A DNA stretch of 64,000 bases, from NCBI GenBank assembly GCA_023014335.1, contig JAECYW010000021.1, positions 372,001 through 436,000 of the forward strand, written 5' to 3'. Made by a program: the position numbers and the translations under genes. A model generated the notes under the pieces. The model saw only the letters and a list, made by a program, of their open reading frames with translations. It was not told the DNA's origin and did not search any database. This document shows positions 24,515 through 34,696 of the stretch, one piece after another. The stretch is from Galerina marginata (Eukaryota; Basidiomycota; Agaricomycetes; Agaricales; Galerinaceae). Within the stretch, counting starts at the first letter, position 1. Each line of letters starts with the position of its first letter.

Positions 24515-24895
24515 TTAAGCGTTGTTGTTTGTGCCGCTGCCACCCATACCGACGGCATTCTTGGCTTTGTTGAGAAGAGAATCAGAGTTCTCGTTCGAGT
24601 TGCCGCTAACGGTGTCGCCGACTCTCTGGCTACCAGACTTCTGGCTCTGAAGAAGACATGAGAACAAATAAAAGGCAAATAGGAAGATATACGGACGTTG
24701 GGTTGCACAGAAGAGGCCATAGAGTCCGTAGTTCCCTTGACGTAGTCGCCGGCCTGCTCGAGAGTTCCCTTCTGGGAGTCGGGCTAGAAAAACCTCTGGT
24801 CAGCATCGGAATAGAAGGCTCAATGAGCGGGACGAGCGTACCTTCATGGCAGAGCCAGCTTTGTCGGTGAAAGATTGACGACCGGTGTCGGACAT
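24515..24895 (-). CDS. HSP12: Hsp12-family stress protein
   Basis: Small, mostly disordered protein that binds membranes under stress. Exon 1 from ATG 24895, MSDTGRQSFTDKAGSAMK; exon 2 PDSQKGTLEQAGDYVKGTTD ending SSVQPN; exon 3 SQKSGSQRVGDTVSGNS through LLNKAKNAVGMGG to the stop at 24515. The order MSD-GR-F-KA, PDSQK-T and QP-SQKS-Q-GD is the HSP9/HSP12 signature. Two GT-AG introns interrupt about 90 codons. A TATAAA box (minus strand, forward 25028-25033) lies about 135 bases upstream, in keeping with a strongly inducible gene. Confidence 0.9.
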
Positions 24896-25027
24896 GATTG
24901 ATATTGGTTTGTCTGCGAACGATGAGTGGGAGGTCACAAGAGAACAGACGACGAAAGACTGACTTGGTGGTAAGTGATTGAGTTGTAGAGGAGGATTCTG
25001 AAGTATTGGGGAAAAATCTGAGCTGCC

Positions 25028-25033
25028 TTTATA
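25028..25033 (-). promoter_or_regulatory. TATA box of the Hsp12-family gene
   Basis: TATAAA on the minus strand in TTCTATAAAGGC, about 135 bases before the ATG at 24895. Position fits a core promoter with a short 5' leader. Confidence 0.45.
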
Positions 25034-25254
25034 GAAAAATAAGCAGTGACTCTGCGGTGACGCACTGCGGCTTGGGATGACGCCCAGTGACGCCGTGGGG
25101 CCCCAATCGTCTCTGCGCGGATCTAATCCTTCGACCTTAGCGCTTCTTCTGTAATTAATGTCTCAATTTGGAAGTGCGCCACGCTCGCACCAAACATGCG
25201 ACAACAGATGACGACTCGGATGAGCATCGGATGTCAAGTTTTGCAAAGTTGACC

Positions 25255-26672
25255 ATGGCCCCTGTACGCCTTCGCCATCCAAACGGCGTTTCGAGCATAG
25301 AGGTCTCTTTCGAACCAGAGTTCACCGTCCAGGACCTCCAGCAAGAAATATATGCAACTACTCAGATCCTCCCTTCGCGCCAGATCCGTCAGTCTTCGAG
25401 TTTTTTCGTCGTCTTCTTTCTTATCTATCCAATGAAACAGTAAAAGCCGGATACCCGCCCCGTGCACTCACTTTGGTGCCAGAACTTCCCATTCAGTCGC
25501 TTGGGCTGCAGAGGGGAGACCAGATTTTTGTGAGCGAGGCCGCGGAAGCAGCATCCCCATCGCGCGTGCAGTCGATACCCCAGACGCAGTCGATACCCGC
25601 ACAGCCTATACCCGCTTCAGCATCTGTTCCAGCACAGAGATCTGCACCAACACAAAGATCTGCACCTGGACCGACGCCGCGGTCGCCACCTGCTCAGTCA
25701 TCTGGGCCGGACAGCGTCGAAGTCGATGGAGGTTTTCTTGTGCACAGGGTGAGCAGCGTGCATCGCATACATTTTCCACGTCTCATTCACCGTGTTAAAT
25801 GCCCAGGTTGTACCCGATGACAATTCTTGTCTCTTCTCTTCTGCTGCTCTAGTGTTTGAGCAGAGCATATCCAAGGCACCTCAAATGCGCAAGGGTGCGC
25901 CGACTTGAATCGACGCCACCGAGGTATTCGCTGATATTTCTTTTTCGTGCAGTCGTAGCAGACGGTATTAGAAATAATCCAGAAACTTATACCGAAGGCA
26001 TCCTCGGGTAAGCGTCGTGATCTAATATTCATATATACAAACTCAATGCGTCGCTAGAATGCCTCCCCCTCGATACATTACCACTATCTCAAAACCCACT
26101 ACCTGGGGCGGCGCCATCGAACTCGCCATCCTCGCAACCCACTACTCTGCCGAGATCGCAAGCATAGACGTCGAAACCGGCCGCATCGACCACTTCACCC
26201 CAGGCGAATACGGCAGCGCCTCGACCGGCATGCGCGCAATCTTCATCTACTCCGGCATTCACTACGACGCCGCGTCGCTCGCACCTATGGTTGACGCGCC
26301 CTCCGAATGGCACCAGACCCTTTTCCCTATCGTAAGCACCCTGATCCCACATTGATCCCACCCAAATCGAGTAACCAATACACCAAATTCCGCCTGATAG
26401 CAATCACCCGACGACAGCTCCGACCCGATACTTATCGCTGCCAAAAAGCTCGCTGACATCCTTCGTTCGAAGAAGGCATTTACGAACACGGCGACCTTCG
26501 ATCTTAAATGCGAGGTACGTCGAGAACTTTTATTTGGCAGCGCAGATCTACCTGCTGATTAAATTCATTATCTTTTGCGATCAAATAGCAATGCGGGCAA
26601 GGCTTGAAAGGCGAGAAGGGCGCACGAGCACATGCTGAGCAGACAGGGCATGTGCGGTTTGGGGAATATTAA
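25255..26672 (+). CDS. OTU1: OTU1/YOD1-type deubiquitinase
   Basis: Cysteine protease that cleaves ubiquitin chains, acting with Cdc48/p97. The start at 25255, MAPVRLRHPNGVSSIEV, is the usual UBX-like N-terminal domain; frames upstream to 25168 are open but atypical. A Pro/Ser/Gln linker (25560-25720) follows. The OTU core has the catalytic Asp-x-x-Cys in PDDNSCLFSSAAL, then RKVVADGIRNNPETYTEGILG, ISKPTTWGGAIELAILA, and catalytic His in SGIHYDAASL. A C-terminal C2H2 finger is split by an intron, CEQCGQGLKGEKGARAHAEQ then TGH. Ends FGEY at 26672. Six exons. Confidence 0.92.
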
Positions 26673-26949
26673 TGCTGACTACGAATCTCGTCGCAGTGGT
26701 AGTCTGAAAACGTAGAAGCAAAGTCAGGGGTCGTAAATTCGAATTCCACACTTTCCAGAACCATCGAACCCCAAGGTCGTGTGTGGTCCACCGATTCCTG
26801 TCCCGTAACTGCACATCCAAGAAAGAGACAAAAGTAAACGAGGACGCAGAAATGAATGTAAGGTCTATGACGACGACGTCCGCGCATGTACAACAGCCAT
26901 TGCGGACGCTTGTAGCACTCTTTCGGAGCAAAAGATAAACGGCGGCGCT

Positions 26950-26990
26950 GCGGGACCTTTAGAATATGCAAATTGCTTCAGCCTACATAC
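26950..26990 (-). pseudogene. Degenerate tRNA-Phe fragment
   Basis: The string GCGGGACCTTTAGAATA (forward 26950-26966) and the nearby CTTCAG-CTAC (26976-26985) repeat the anticodon/variable-loop portion of the intact tRNA-Phe 150 bases away. The intron-equivalent segment between them differs in sequence, so this is a DNA-level duplicate rather than a copy of mature tRNA. T and acceptor arms are destroyed. Confidence 0.6.
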
Positions 26991-27102
26991 TGTTGTGTCC
27001 CCGAGCAAAGGAACACCACTGGCTTTCACTGTCCAAGGAAACAAGTAATTCAAAAATGAAAGACAGAGTGCTGGAAAAGGAGGCAAAAGGAGGCAAAAGA
27101 AA

Positions 27103-27185
27103 TGGGGGCACCGCGGATCGAACGCGGGACCTTTAGAATACATGGGTACTTCAGTCTACTGCTCTCCCAACTGAGCTATGCCCCC
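27103..27185 (-). tRNA. tRNA-Phe (GAA) with 10-nt intron
   Basis: Minus-strand cloverleaf: acceptor GGGGGCA pairing with TGCCCCC plus discriminator A, D arm GCTC-AGTTGGGA-GAGC, anticodon stem GTAGA/TCTAA, loop CTGAAG..T with anticodon GAA, variable AGGTC, T arm CCGCG-TTCGATC-CGCGG. Ten extra bases lie one base 3' of the anticodon, the canonical eukaryotic intron site. The first pair of the anticodon stem is a G-A mismatch (27-43). Box A and box B promoters are intact. Confidence 0.93.
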
Positions 27186-27463
27186 ATTGGAAGGGGTATA
27201 ACCCTTCCATTTGTATTCTGAAGCTTTTATAGACGGATAAAGACTTGGTGAAAACCCTGCATGTGAGATTGTTTTCCCCTATCCGAGGTCACCGGTATTA
27301 CATAGGACCAGATGCGAGTGCTTTTCAATGATACAACGCGAGGCCAAATCATATTAAAGCCGCCTTTGGGTGACCCAGTTTACTTTAGAGTACTTACAGG
27401 TTCCCATTAGACAGTTTGCCGTTATTCCGTACACTCCTTGCCTACCTTTTTCAACAAAGGGTT

Positions 27464-28863
27464 TCACAAAGTTCCATCGACTTCCAACACAACCGGAATA
27501 TGGTCGGAGGCGCCGTAGATTTCACCACGAATATCGCACTTCAATAAAATCATCAGAGTCATTGAAACGGATAGAAGTTTTCGGAATTAGGAAAGCAACT
27601 CACCACTTTAACCCGTTCTTGCAACCGTTCGCTGAGGACGACTGTAAATGCAGCCGTCAGTCAATCGTGTAATCTAAACAATATGATAACTACGAACAGC
27701 CGTCAAGTCTCCAACCAATGCCCTTTACCCTGCAGTTGAATCGGTAGGAGAAATACGTATAGGCGCGTTCATCTGGATGGAGGTTCCTCCATACGTCTAT
27801 GAATTGGTTTCCCTTGGGATCTTCAGACGATTCTAGGAAATTCTTGAAAGCTGAGGTCTCGACTTCGGTATAGCCAGCTGTCTTGTTCCAATTTTTTTTG
27901 GCGTTAGAAAGGTCTGCAAGATCGAACATAGGCACATTAAATAAGGTCAAATTTCGTCAGGAAATAATACGCGCCAATCGCGGTTGGGGCGACATTGAAA
28001 TCACCAGCCCAAATGACAGGTTTCTTTTTATCTAACTCGCGCAGGTAGGCGAAGAAATGTTGATTCCAGACTTTCTTTGCCTCTAGAGTCTATTTCTGCA
28101 TATGTCAGTGCGCGGGGGGGTTTAAAACATAAAACAAACCTTTAAATTTTGACCTGCATTCACAACGTATGTGCCGACGAGGTAACAACTCTTAAATTCC
28201 AGTGTCACGGTACGCCCTTTCACGGATTGGGGGTCTGGATGACCAGGAATCGTTTGGTCGATGCTCAAAGGTTTCTGCTTGCTCAATATGGCCGTTCCAG
28301 CTTTAGGAAAGTTATTTCAACGCAATTCCCAAACAAGTAAGGACAACTCACCGTAACCCTTCGTAGCCGAGATTGACCAATACTGATAAGGAAATCTTGA
28401 TTTAAGTGAGGCGTTCTCCGGGACTTTGTTGAGCTACCATTCAGAAGTCTGGTTTGTTCTTGCATGCTGTAGTTCAACTGTGACCCACTTTGGTTTCCGT
28501 AATAATGAGAATGTCTGGATTCTCGGCTTCGACATAATCTTTAAAGCCCTGGTACAGGCGTCAGTAGGTGTAGTGGGTGAAGAAAAATGCCCGCACCTTC
28601 TTCTCGCTGGCAGCAAGGCCAGATACATTCCAGGATGCAATACGCGTCGTGTCGGTAGGTTTTGGTGGAAGGACGATGTGGACAGGTAGGACTTTGTTGG
28701 TATACTGGGGAGTTTGGGATTGGCTTTGGGATTGGCTTTGGGATTCTTGGGTTTCCTCGTCCACGCGCGGCTTTTTGGAAGATTGGGATGGCTCATCGTC
28801 GCTACCTGAGTCATCGGAGCCTTCCACTTTGCGCTTTGATGAAGTACGTGCCATAGGAGCCAT
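27464..28863 (-). CDS. APE1: AP endonuclease, ExoIII/APE1 family
   Basis: Base-excision-repair nuclease. From ATG 28863, MAPMARTSSKRKVEG, a nuclear-localisation-like KKPR and a Ser/Gln repeat precede the catalytic core: RIASWNVSG, PDILIITETK (metal Glu), FPYQYWSIS, GTAILSKQKP, YVVNAGQNLK, VIWAGDFNVAPTAI (Asp/Asn), RAYTYFSYRFNCRVKGIGWR, LD, and the terminal GASDHIPVVLEVDGTL with the catalytic Asp-His. The frame remains open upstream to 29067, where an Arg-rich extension could be a mitochondrial presequence. One intron (27914-27974) appears to use a GC donor; others are GT-AG. It lacks the Zn-finger tail of Apn2. Confidence 0.9.
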
Positions 28864-29067
28864 GGTCGTTGCAATAGAGAATGTACGGATGAAAGAGTCG
28901 ACGTTCCTGTGTAAAAAGACGCGTTTTGGTCGAACAAGCCTGGTGGAAAGAAAGGGACGACAAGATGCAATACAAAGTTGCATAATATTGAAAATGCTTC
29001 CGACGCGAAAAGGGAAACAATTCACGTGACTAACGCGATCGAACACATGCGGGGTTATTATCCGCAT

Positions 29068-29344
29068 TTGGGTCGTGATTTCACCGAAAGTTGAACCAAG
29101 GAAAAACTACACTAACACTTTTTTTTATCTTTTTAGCCCCCGCAGAAAGCAAGCCGGGATTGCCACTGCTCAGTACTGCTCTCCTCTTTCTTTCTGTACA
29201 CCAAGGTATAGTTCCTACCAAACCTGTTGTTGGTGGAATTGGGCTAACAATCTGTCTAGACAGTTTCCTACTACTGCGCGTTCGAGTGGCTCGGGGGCCG
29301 TGGTTCCCTCTCTCTGAGACACCCCTGATCGTCCAATATCTAAG
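29068..29344. promoter_or_regulatory. Bidirectional promoter, APE1 and DUF7918 gene
   Basis: Two divergently transcribed genes share fewer than 500 bases between their preferred starts. A T-rich run (TTTTTTATCTTTTT) lies at about 29120. No TATA box on either strand. Confidence 0.4.
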
Positions 29345-30609
29345 ATGCTCAAACATCGCGGTTTTTCAGCCTGGATCATGTCGAACGGTCTGACTCTCCC
29401 AGAGTACCTCGTAGCTGTCGATGAGAACGCGCATCGCGTGTCCTGTTGGATCCCTGGGAAGGAGGGCGAGGTATGTCTTCGTGCATTTCCCTGGCGTATC
29501 AGATTTAACCCTTTGTTAGACTTTTACTGTATATTGGCAAGATCATGCAGGCAAAGTCGACTCTTGTGCTTTCATTAACCTCGATGGATTGGTGGTCCCA
29601 GGAAGATTTCTGTTCGGGAATGGAGTTGCCTCTCGTGGTGGCGTTAGGGCATCAGCATCGACCGAGCGACCTTTCGTGTTTCAAAAAGTGCCAGAACACA
29701 GTGCGTAAGCCATGGTATGAACTCTGGACTTTGACTAATCAATGTTGCAGTCGTAGAATCTCCTGCGAGAGGTGCGGCCAAGGACGCTGGAATGATTACG
29801 CTTAAAGTCAAACGAATCAAACGCGTCGACCCACGTCCAGCAAATCCTGTGCAGTCTATTCCCTCCGTTCTCGGTAAAAGGAAGGCGGGAGACTTGTGTA
29901 TTGGGTGTGTCATTTAGTGGATTTCATTTATTTCCGCCTTGTTAAATGCCACACGCTCTAGGTTTGGAGATGAAGTCAGTGCCTCTGCTCAGCATCCTAC
30001 CACTTGGGATGTGCGTCCCTACGATGAAGATGTCACTGTACCAGGGTCCACTAAACCTAGCACTTACGTGTCGTTTGTATTCCGTTATCGTTCGCCCGGT
30101 GAGTTAATACCTCGATTTTACCCTCGAAGCTGATTCTCATAATTATTTCAGAGTTCCTAGAAACGCAGGGGATCGCTGTTGAGGAAACTAAACCTACGCC
30201 GAAGCGTGCAACCCGACAATCTGTTCGCCGAATTGCTAGCCTGCCCCCACACCTCCGTGCAGAGTCTGACTCGCCTGTCGAGCGACCTGAAAAGAAGCCT
30301 AGGCTGATGCCCCTTGCCTCTAACCCCCCAGTTCCAGTAAGTATTTCGGATGGGTAACCTTTTATTTATACTCAGCCTTCTTTTTAGTTTCCTTCTAGTC
30401 TCCGACGACCTTCCGCTGAACTCAGGCGAACAGCTAGCTACGCCGGAACAGCTTCAAAACCCGCGAACTACGGCACCTATGAAGGCGAAAGCCAATTTTT
30501 TCTGCCGCGTGAAAGGCTTTACGCACCGCCTCTCTCCAGCCTCCGACCCCCTGAATCTTCAGGCACTTCTGAAAGTCCTGAACCGTTTATGACCGAAGAC
30601 TCGCAATGA
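29345..30609 (+). CDS. DUF7918-type basidiomycete protein
   Basis: Start MLKHRGFSAWIMSNGLTLPE; then EYLVAVDENAHRVSCWIP spliced to FTVYWQDHAGKVDSC, INLDGLVVPGRFL, GNGVASRGGVRAS and TERPFVFQKV, the order of the Agaricomycete DUF7918 domain, whose function is unknown. A second half has KVKRIKRVDPRP and YDEDVTVPGSTKPSTYVSFV. The tail is basic then Pro/Ser-rich (PKRATRQSVRRIASL). The last intron must start at 30354 (after SISDG) to reach the open frame LRRPSAELRRTASYAG and the stop at 30609; a simpler donor at 30337 would truncate the protein. Confidence 0.8.
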
Positions 30610-31136
30610 CCCACCAAGGTACCTCCTGTGATGAACTTTTCCCTAATTATGCTTTCCACCTATGCCTACTGTCCACCATGTTTTTCATTTTTTGCTGTCT
30701 TTATTCCTTTGCTTTCGCTATGACTCTGATCGTTGTGTTTGCTTTCTATCTATTCGCGCTTTCTGTGTATTGTTGTCGTATATATTTGTCGCTAGTGCTG
30801 TCCATGCAATGTGTTGTCGGTTCACTGTAAGTACAATAAGTAGTGTTAGGCACATTATTGTAATTTTTAAAAATGATCAATCCCATGAATTAAGAGTTCG
30901 AATAATGTTTACTACCAATAATAATTAACCTTTTGACCTCCTTCACTATATCATAGTCATAAAATTGGCTGCAGGTGTGTCGGGCAGACAGAAACACACA
31001 TGTAAACAGCGCGTCGTCCAAAACTGACAGTTTGAACTTTGGACAACTTGCTTTGCTCCGTCATCCCCCTTCGCGTCTTAATTTTCATCTCTCTTGTCCG
31101 ACTTGCTAGTGCAGCAGCAGCAGCTAGCAAAGGAAG
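30610..31136. other. Intergenic, no gene seen
   Basis: About 530 bases, T-rich then AT-rich (30830-30960). It contains the promoter of the SAM37-like gene. No repeats noticed. Confidence 0.5.
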
Positions 31137-32473
31137 ATGGAGCCATTACCATCCTCTGGGATTGTTTTACATATTTGGCCTGGTCAATGGGGTTTACCTT
31201 CTTTCGATCCACTTTGCCTTGCAGCTGTGCTCTACCTGCAGCTTACGATACCAGGGAAGTTCAGTGTAAAGGAGTGCTCGATTCCGGACTCTTCACCTAC
31301 TGGTATATGCTTTCTTCCTCGTTGCTTGCCATTGTTGAATCTCATATGGTCAGGGCAGCTGCCTTTCTTAGTCCACGAACAACATGTCGCGGGGTCGTTC
31401 GCATCGATCGTCAAATACGTGTCAGGGCTTCGTAACGCGGATTACGCTGCATACGGAGATGCAAATCTTGATTTCCACTTTGTTGCTTCTGAGAAATCCC
31501 AAAAAAGTGCTTGGTATGCGCACATTGAATCGCATTTGGGAGACCTTGTGGTATTTATTCTTTGACGCTCACTCAATTTTCGTGATTTCACCAGGATTTC
31601 AACAGTACCACAACCTTTATTCGAACCACGAAAATTGGGTAAAAATGACAAGCCCGGCCTTGGCGTCCTTTCTTCCTGTCCCTCAGAAGTATTACGTTCC
31701 CCGAAGGATTCAGGATTTATACGTCCCAAGGCTAAAAGCTGCTGGGCTCTGGAAGGTGCACGTCGAAGAAAAACCTGCAGAAACGCCTTTTCCAAGGGAT
31801 GTCAAGCCTTTAGAGAAGGAAAAGCTCGCTAAAAATGCGACGTTATCCCAAGCATTTGAGCGGGAAAGGGTTTGTATGATTCGATGCGATGACACCTTGC
31901 ATAATCATTTGACAACTGCTCTAGGTCCTTGAAAGGGCTCAAGCCGACCTTGATATATACAAAGACCTGCTGGATAGTAAACTATTTGTTTTTCAAAACC
32001 AGTAAGTTCTTAATAATGATATCGAAGCGTGTAACACAGCTAATAACGTTTTCAGGGTTTCTTCTCTCGACATCCTCTTAGCTGCCCATGTCTTGCTCCT
32101 ACTGGAACCACCATTCCCCGACACACTGCTTAAAGACTTGATTACCACATCCTATCCTTCACTAGAGTCGCATGCACGGCGGGTATACTCTGCTGCATTT
32201 GAAGGAGGTGGACCCAATCTTGCAACCTCGCCTTCGTCTTTCTCGTTCTGGTCCCTTTGTCCTTCGTGGCCTAAAAGGCATCCCGCCAAGAAACCTGCGA
32301 CAAAGGAAGATATTCATTACACCCAAATGCGTTGGGGGTTTGTTGGGCTTGCCCTGGGTTCCATCGCTGCATACCTTGCCGTGGTTGGAAGCCGATATCA
32401 AATAGTTTGGCACGTTGGAGAGGGCTCAAAGGAGGCTAATGATGGGGAAGACGACACTGAGTTCAGTAACTAA
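31137..32473 (+). CDS. SAM37: SAM37/metaxin, mitochondrial outer-membrane sorting subunit
   Basis: Subunit of the SAM complex that inserts beta-barrel proteins into the mitochondrial outer membrane. The start at 31137 gives LHIWPGQWGLPSFDPLCLAA (thioredoxin-like N-domain), then GQLPFLVHEQHVAGSFASIV and YVSGLRNADYAAYG. The GST-C-like part includes YHNLYSNHENWVKMTSPALA, FLPVPQKYYVPRRIQDLY, DIYKDLLDSKLFVFQ and LDILLAAHVLLLLEPPFP. A C-terminal TM helix, WGFVGLALGSIAAYLAVVG, fits tail anchoring. Introns at 31302-31351, about 31550-31610, 31871-31924 and 31999-32055 restore the frame each time. Confidence 0.85.
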
Positions 32474-32573
32474 TTGGTCGGATATTATTGAAGTGAATAA
32501 AAACAAAGCTTTGGATAGTGGACTAGAAAACTTGATGTTTTTCATTGAACTATACATATGATGCTAAGTTCAG

Positions 32574-32918
32574 CTATCGAGTGACCGGTTGACCAGCGGA
32601 GTGTGGAGACCATGTTCGAGGAAGTTTGAGACAGTGAAGCCAGTTATCCGGTAAGAAACACATCATTGTCATACCAAAAGCAATATCACGACGGCAGGAG
32701 GCATACAGGATGCCAACCGACGAAGGAGTAAAAGGATCACTCTCGCGCTGCGCAGGCAAAAATAGGCAGAGAAACAACAGCAAGATCACAGTACTTCCCA
32801 TCCAGCAGGTGAGGTGCAGGGTGTGCAACGAAAGCCTATGGAGAACAAACATAGCGAACAAAGAATGAAAAGGTCTAGCTGGTAGCGACGCATATGATAC
32901 GTCGAGCATTGAATACAC
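32574..32918 (-). CDS. Possible small membrane protein, uncertain
   Basis: A 114-codon minus-strand frame with one hydrophobic segment (GSTVILLLFLCLFLPAQ) and a polar tail ending SAGQPVTR. No family recognised and no clear upstream exons. It could be a small gene, the decayed end of one, or chance; listed only because it fills an otherwise empty convergent gap after the SAM37-like gene. Confidence 0.22.
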   Translation of the reverse strand: MYSMLDVSYASLPARPFHSLFAMFVLHRLSLHTLHLTCWMGSTVILLLFLCLFLPAQRESDPFTPSSVGILYASCRRDIAFGMTMMCFLPDNWLHCLKLPRTWSPHSAGQPVTR

Positions 32919-33094
32919 AATTCAAAGTGTCGGAGATGTACAAGAGTTGTTTTCATAATTATCTGGCGAAGACGAGGAAGAGGTCAAGGCGATGGGTGCC
33001 CCGGATTCCCATTCACATTTCCTTCATCGTCGTAACGACACCACCGTGGCTTGTATCCTGGTTAGAACATTGTACAGGCTTGGCGCTGCGCCAT

Positions 33095-33276
33095 ATTTTG
33101 GCGATTGCTGGATTATGAGTACCGATTTTGTTGCAGGTCGCCTTAGGTGAGGATCTGTAACCAGTTTCTTAATCTCGGCACAAAATTTTGGCGATTGCTG
33201 GATTATGAGTACCGATTTTGTTGCAGGTCGCCTTAGGTGAGGATCTGTAACCAGTTTCTTAATCTCGGCACAAAAT
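33095..33276. repeat. 90-bp tandem duplication
   Basis: Two head-to-tail copies of a 90-base unit (33095-33184, 33185-33274) without a difference that I can see. Because 90 divides by three, the duplication keeps a 105-codon minus-strand frame (33024-33341) open, giving a 30-residue repeat beginning FCAEIKKLVTDP. Whether that frame is translated is unknown. Confidence 0.85.
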
Positions 33277-33580
33277 GTTGCCTCATTGCTCTTGAACAGA
33301 GCATCCGAAGAATGTCTCGTGCGTGAATCCCAAGCGGCCATAATCTTTGCGACCTTTTCCTGAGCTCTACATTATGCCGTTATCGGTGTGGGCCGGTCTC
33401 CTGAACTGCATTGTCCTGATGATGTATTTCCAGGGGGGTTATGAGGTGGACAGACCTTCTCCAGCAGATGTAAAGGTACTTTTGGAAGTGTGCTGTTGGT
33501 GGTTGCTGGAATGCAAGATGAACGGGTGTACCGAGCCGGTCAAGGTCACGTGAAAGAGCTGAGTTCATTGAATCACTGGC

Positions 33581-34016
33581 ATTCCTGTTAATGGCCCTGC
33601 GGGCAACGCCTGGACTCTAAAGAATGATAATTAGATAAATACTCTCTGATTTCATTTGACAACTACATTTGATAGATGCTCAAGTACGCCACGGGTGTCC
33701 TGGCACCTACGAAGAATATCTTGAGAATATCGTATATGTATGTAGATAATAAATTTATCAACAAGAATTATATGATTTTATGCTGCTCGTCGCCAACCTT
33801 CGGTTGGCTCCTCGCAGCGTTGACGAACTTGCTTCCACATTCAAAAGATGAAGTTCTCTGGCAGGCTGGAAGTAGGATTTCCCCCAAAACACATTTCGGT
33901 AAGAAGGGGCCGGTGGCCCGGTCAAAATCACTTTTTATTTCCTTATTCGTAACTTCACGTGACGCTTCCTTAAGGTATTCCTGTTAATGGCCCTGCGGGC
34001 AATGCCTGGACTCTAA
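33581..34016. mobile_element. Short element or remnant bounded by 40-bp direct repeats
   Basis: The 40-base strings at 33581-33620 and 33977-34016 (ATTCCTGTTAATGGCCCTGC...) differ at one base. Between them are about 356 bases including a perfect hairpin, GCCAACC-TTC-GGTTGGC, at 33792-33808. The layout could be a solo-LTR-like or other non-autonomous element, or an unequal-crossover product. No coding capacity. Confidence 0.45.
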
Positions 34017-34089
34017 GGAATAATAAAAAAGGAATAAAAAATATTACGATATGCTGAATGATATCCAAGACGAGTAAGCGCTCTACATA

Positions 34090-34239
34090 CTGTAGTATTT
34101 CATTCGATTTGTATGTCACGCATCCCACCCATTTTTTTCTGAACCCGGATTTAATTGATTCTTGAATTTTCTGATTTTATGAGATTTTTTGAAAGCCAAA
34201 AATCCTAACATTTTGTGCAAATTGAATGAAATACTACAG
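34090..34239 (+). mobile_element. MITE, copy 1 (complete)
   Basis: 150-base element with terminal inverted repeats of about 22 bases (CTGTAGTATTTCATTC...), one mismatch, flanked on both sides by TA (34088-34089, 34240-34241). A TA target duplication points to the Tc1/mariner superfamily. AT-rich core, no ORF. A related, right-truncated copy is at 38204. Confidence 0.8.
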
Positions 34240-34266
34240 TACTTCTGGCAACACAAGAGCTGTTAG

Positions 34267-34374
34267 CCTGATAGCTCAGTCAGTAGTGCAGTGCATGAGG
34301 ATCATAGTACCAGTGGTCCAAATTTGGCCAGGACAATGGAAGACAGGGAAATATGGGCAACTATGTATTCTTGA
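34267..34374 (+). mobile_element. tRNA-derived SINE-like element, copy 1
   Basis: Begins CCTGATAGCTCAGTCAGTAG, a tRNA 5' half with an A box, followed by a B-box-like GGTCCAAAT region and a non-tRNA 3' part with TATGGGCAACTATGTATTC. The same head and 3' motif recur inverted at 38341-38452. The anticodon arm does not fold as a real tRNA. Confidence 0.55.
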
Positions 34375-34696
34375 CACAAAAATGAATTAGAAGTTAGAAG
34401 TATAATACCATGTACGCATCTCAATTGCTGTGGTGTCGCGTGACTGTATGAACATGCGCAGTGCAGCAATGAACACCCAGTTATTGTCAGGTGATTATTT
34501 TTGGGGCTTTCAAGGGCTACGTATTCTAAAGTATGGTCAATGATCTTTTGCTGATGATTAAATATTGCTATAATATTCAGATAGACGGAAACATATAATT
34601 TGAAAAAAAGAATGACTGCAGTTAAGAAGGAAAAAATGGCACCAATTATTAACAAAAAATAAAATGTAGATAAACACATATAATAAGATTCATAAT

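Noticed and set aside
33095..33276. CRISPR-like repeat array
   Set aside because: Two contiguous 90-base copies with no spacers, in a eukaryote.
33024..33341. Minus ORF with 30-residue repeat as a named repeat protein
   Set aside because: No known repeat family; kept only as a DNA repeat.
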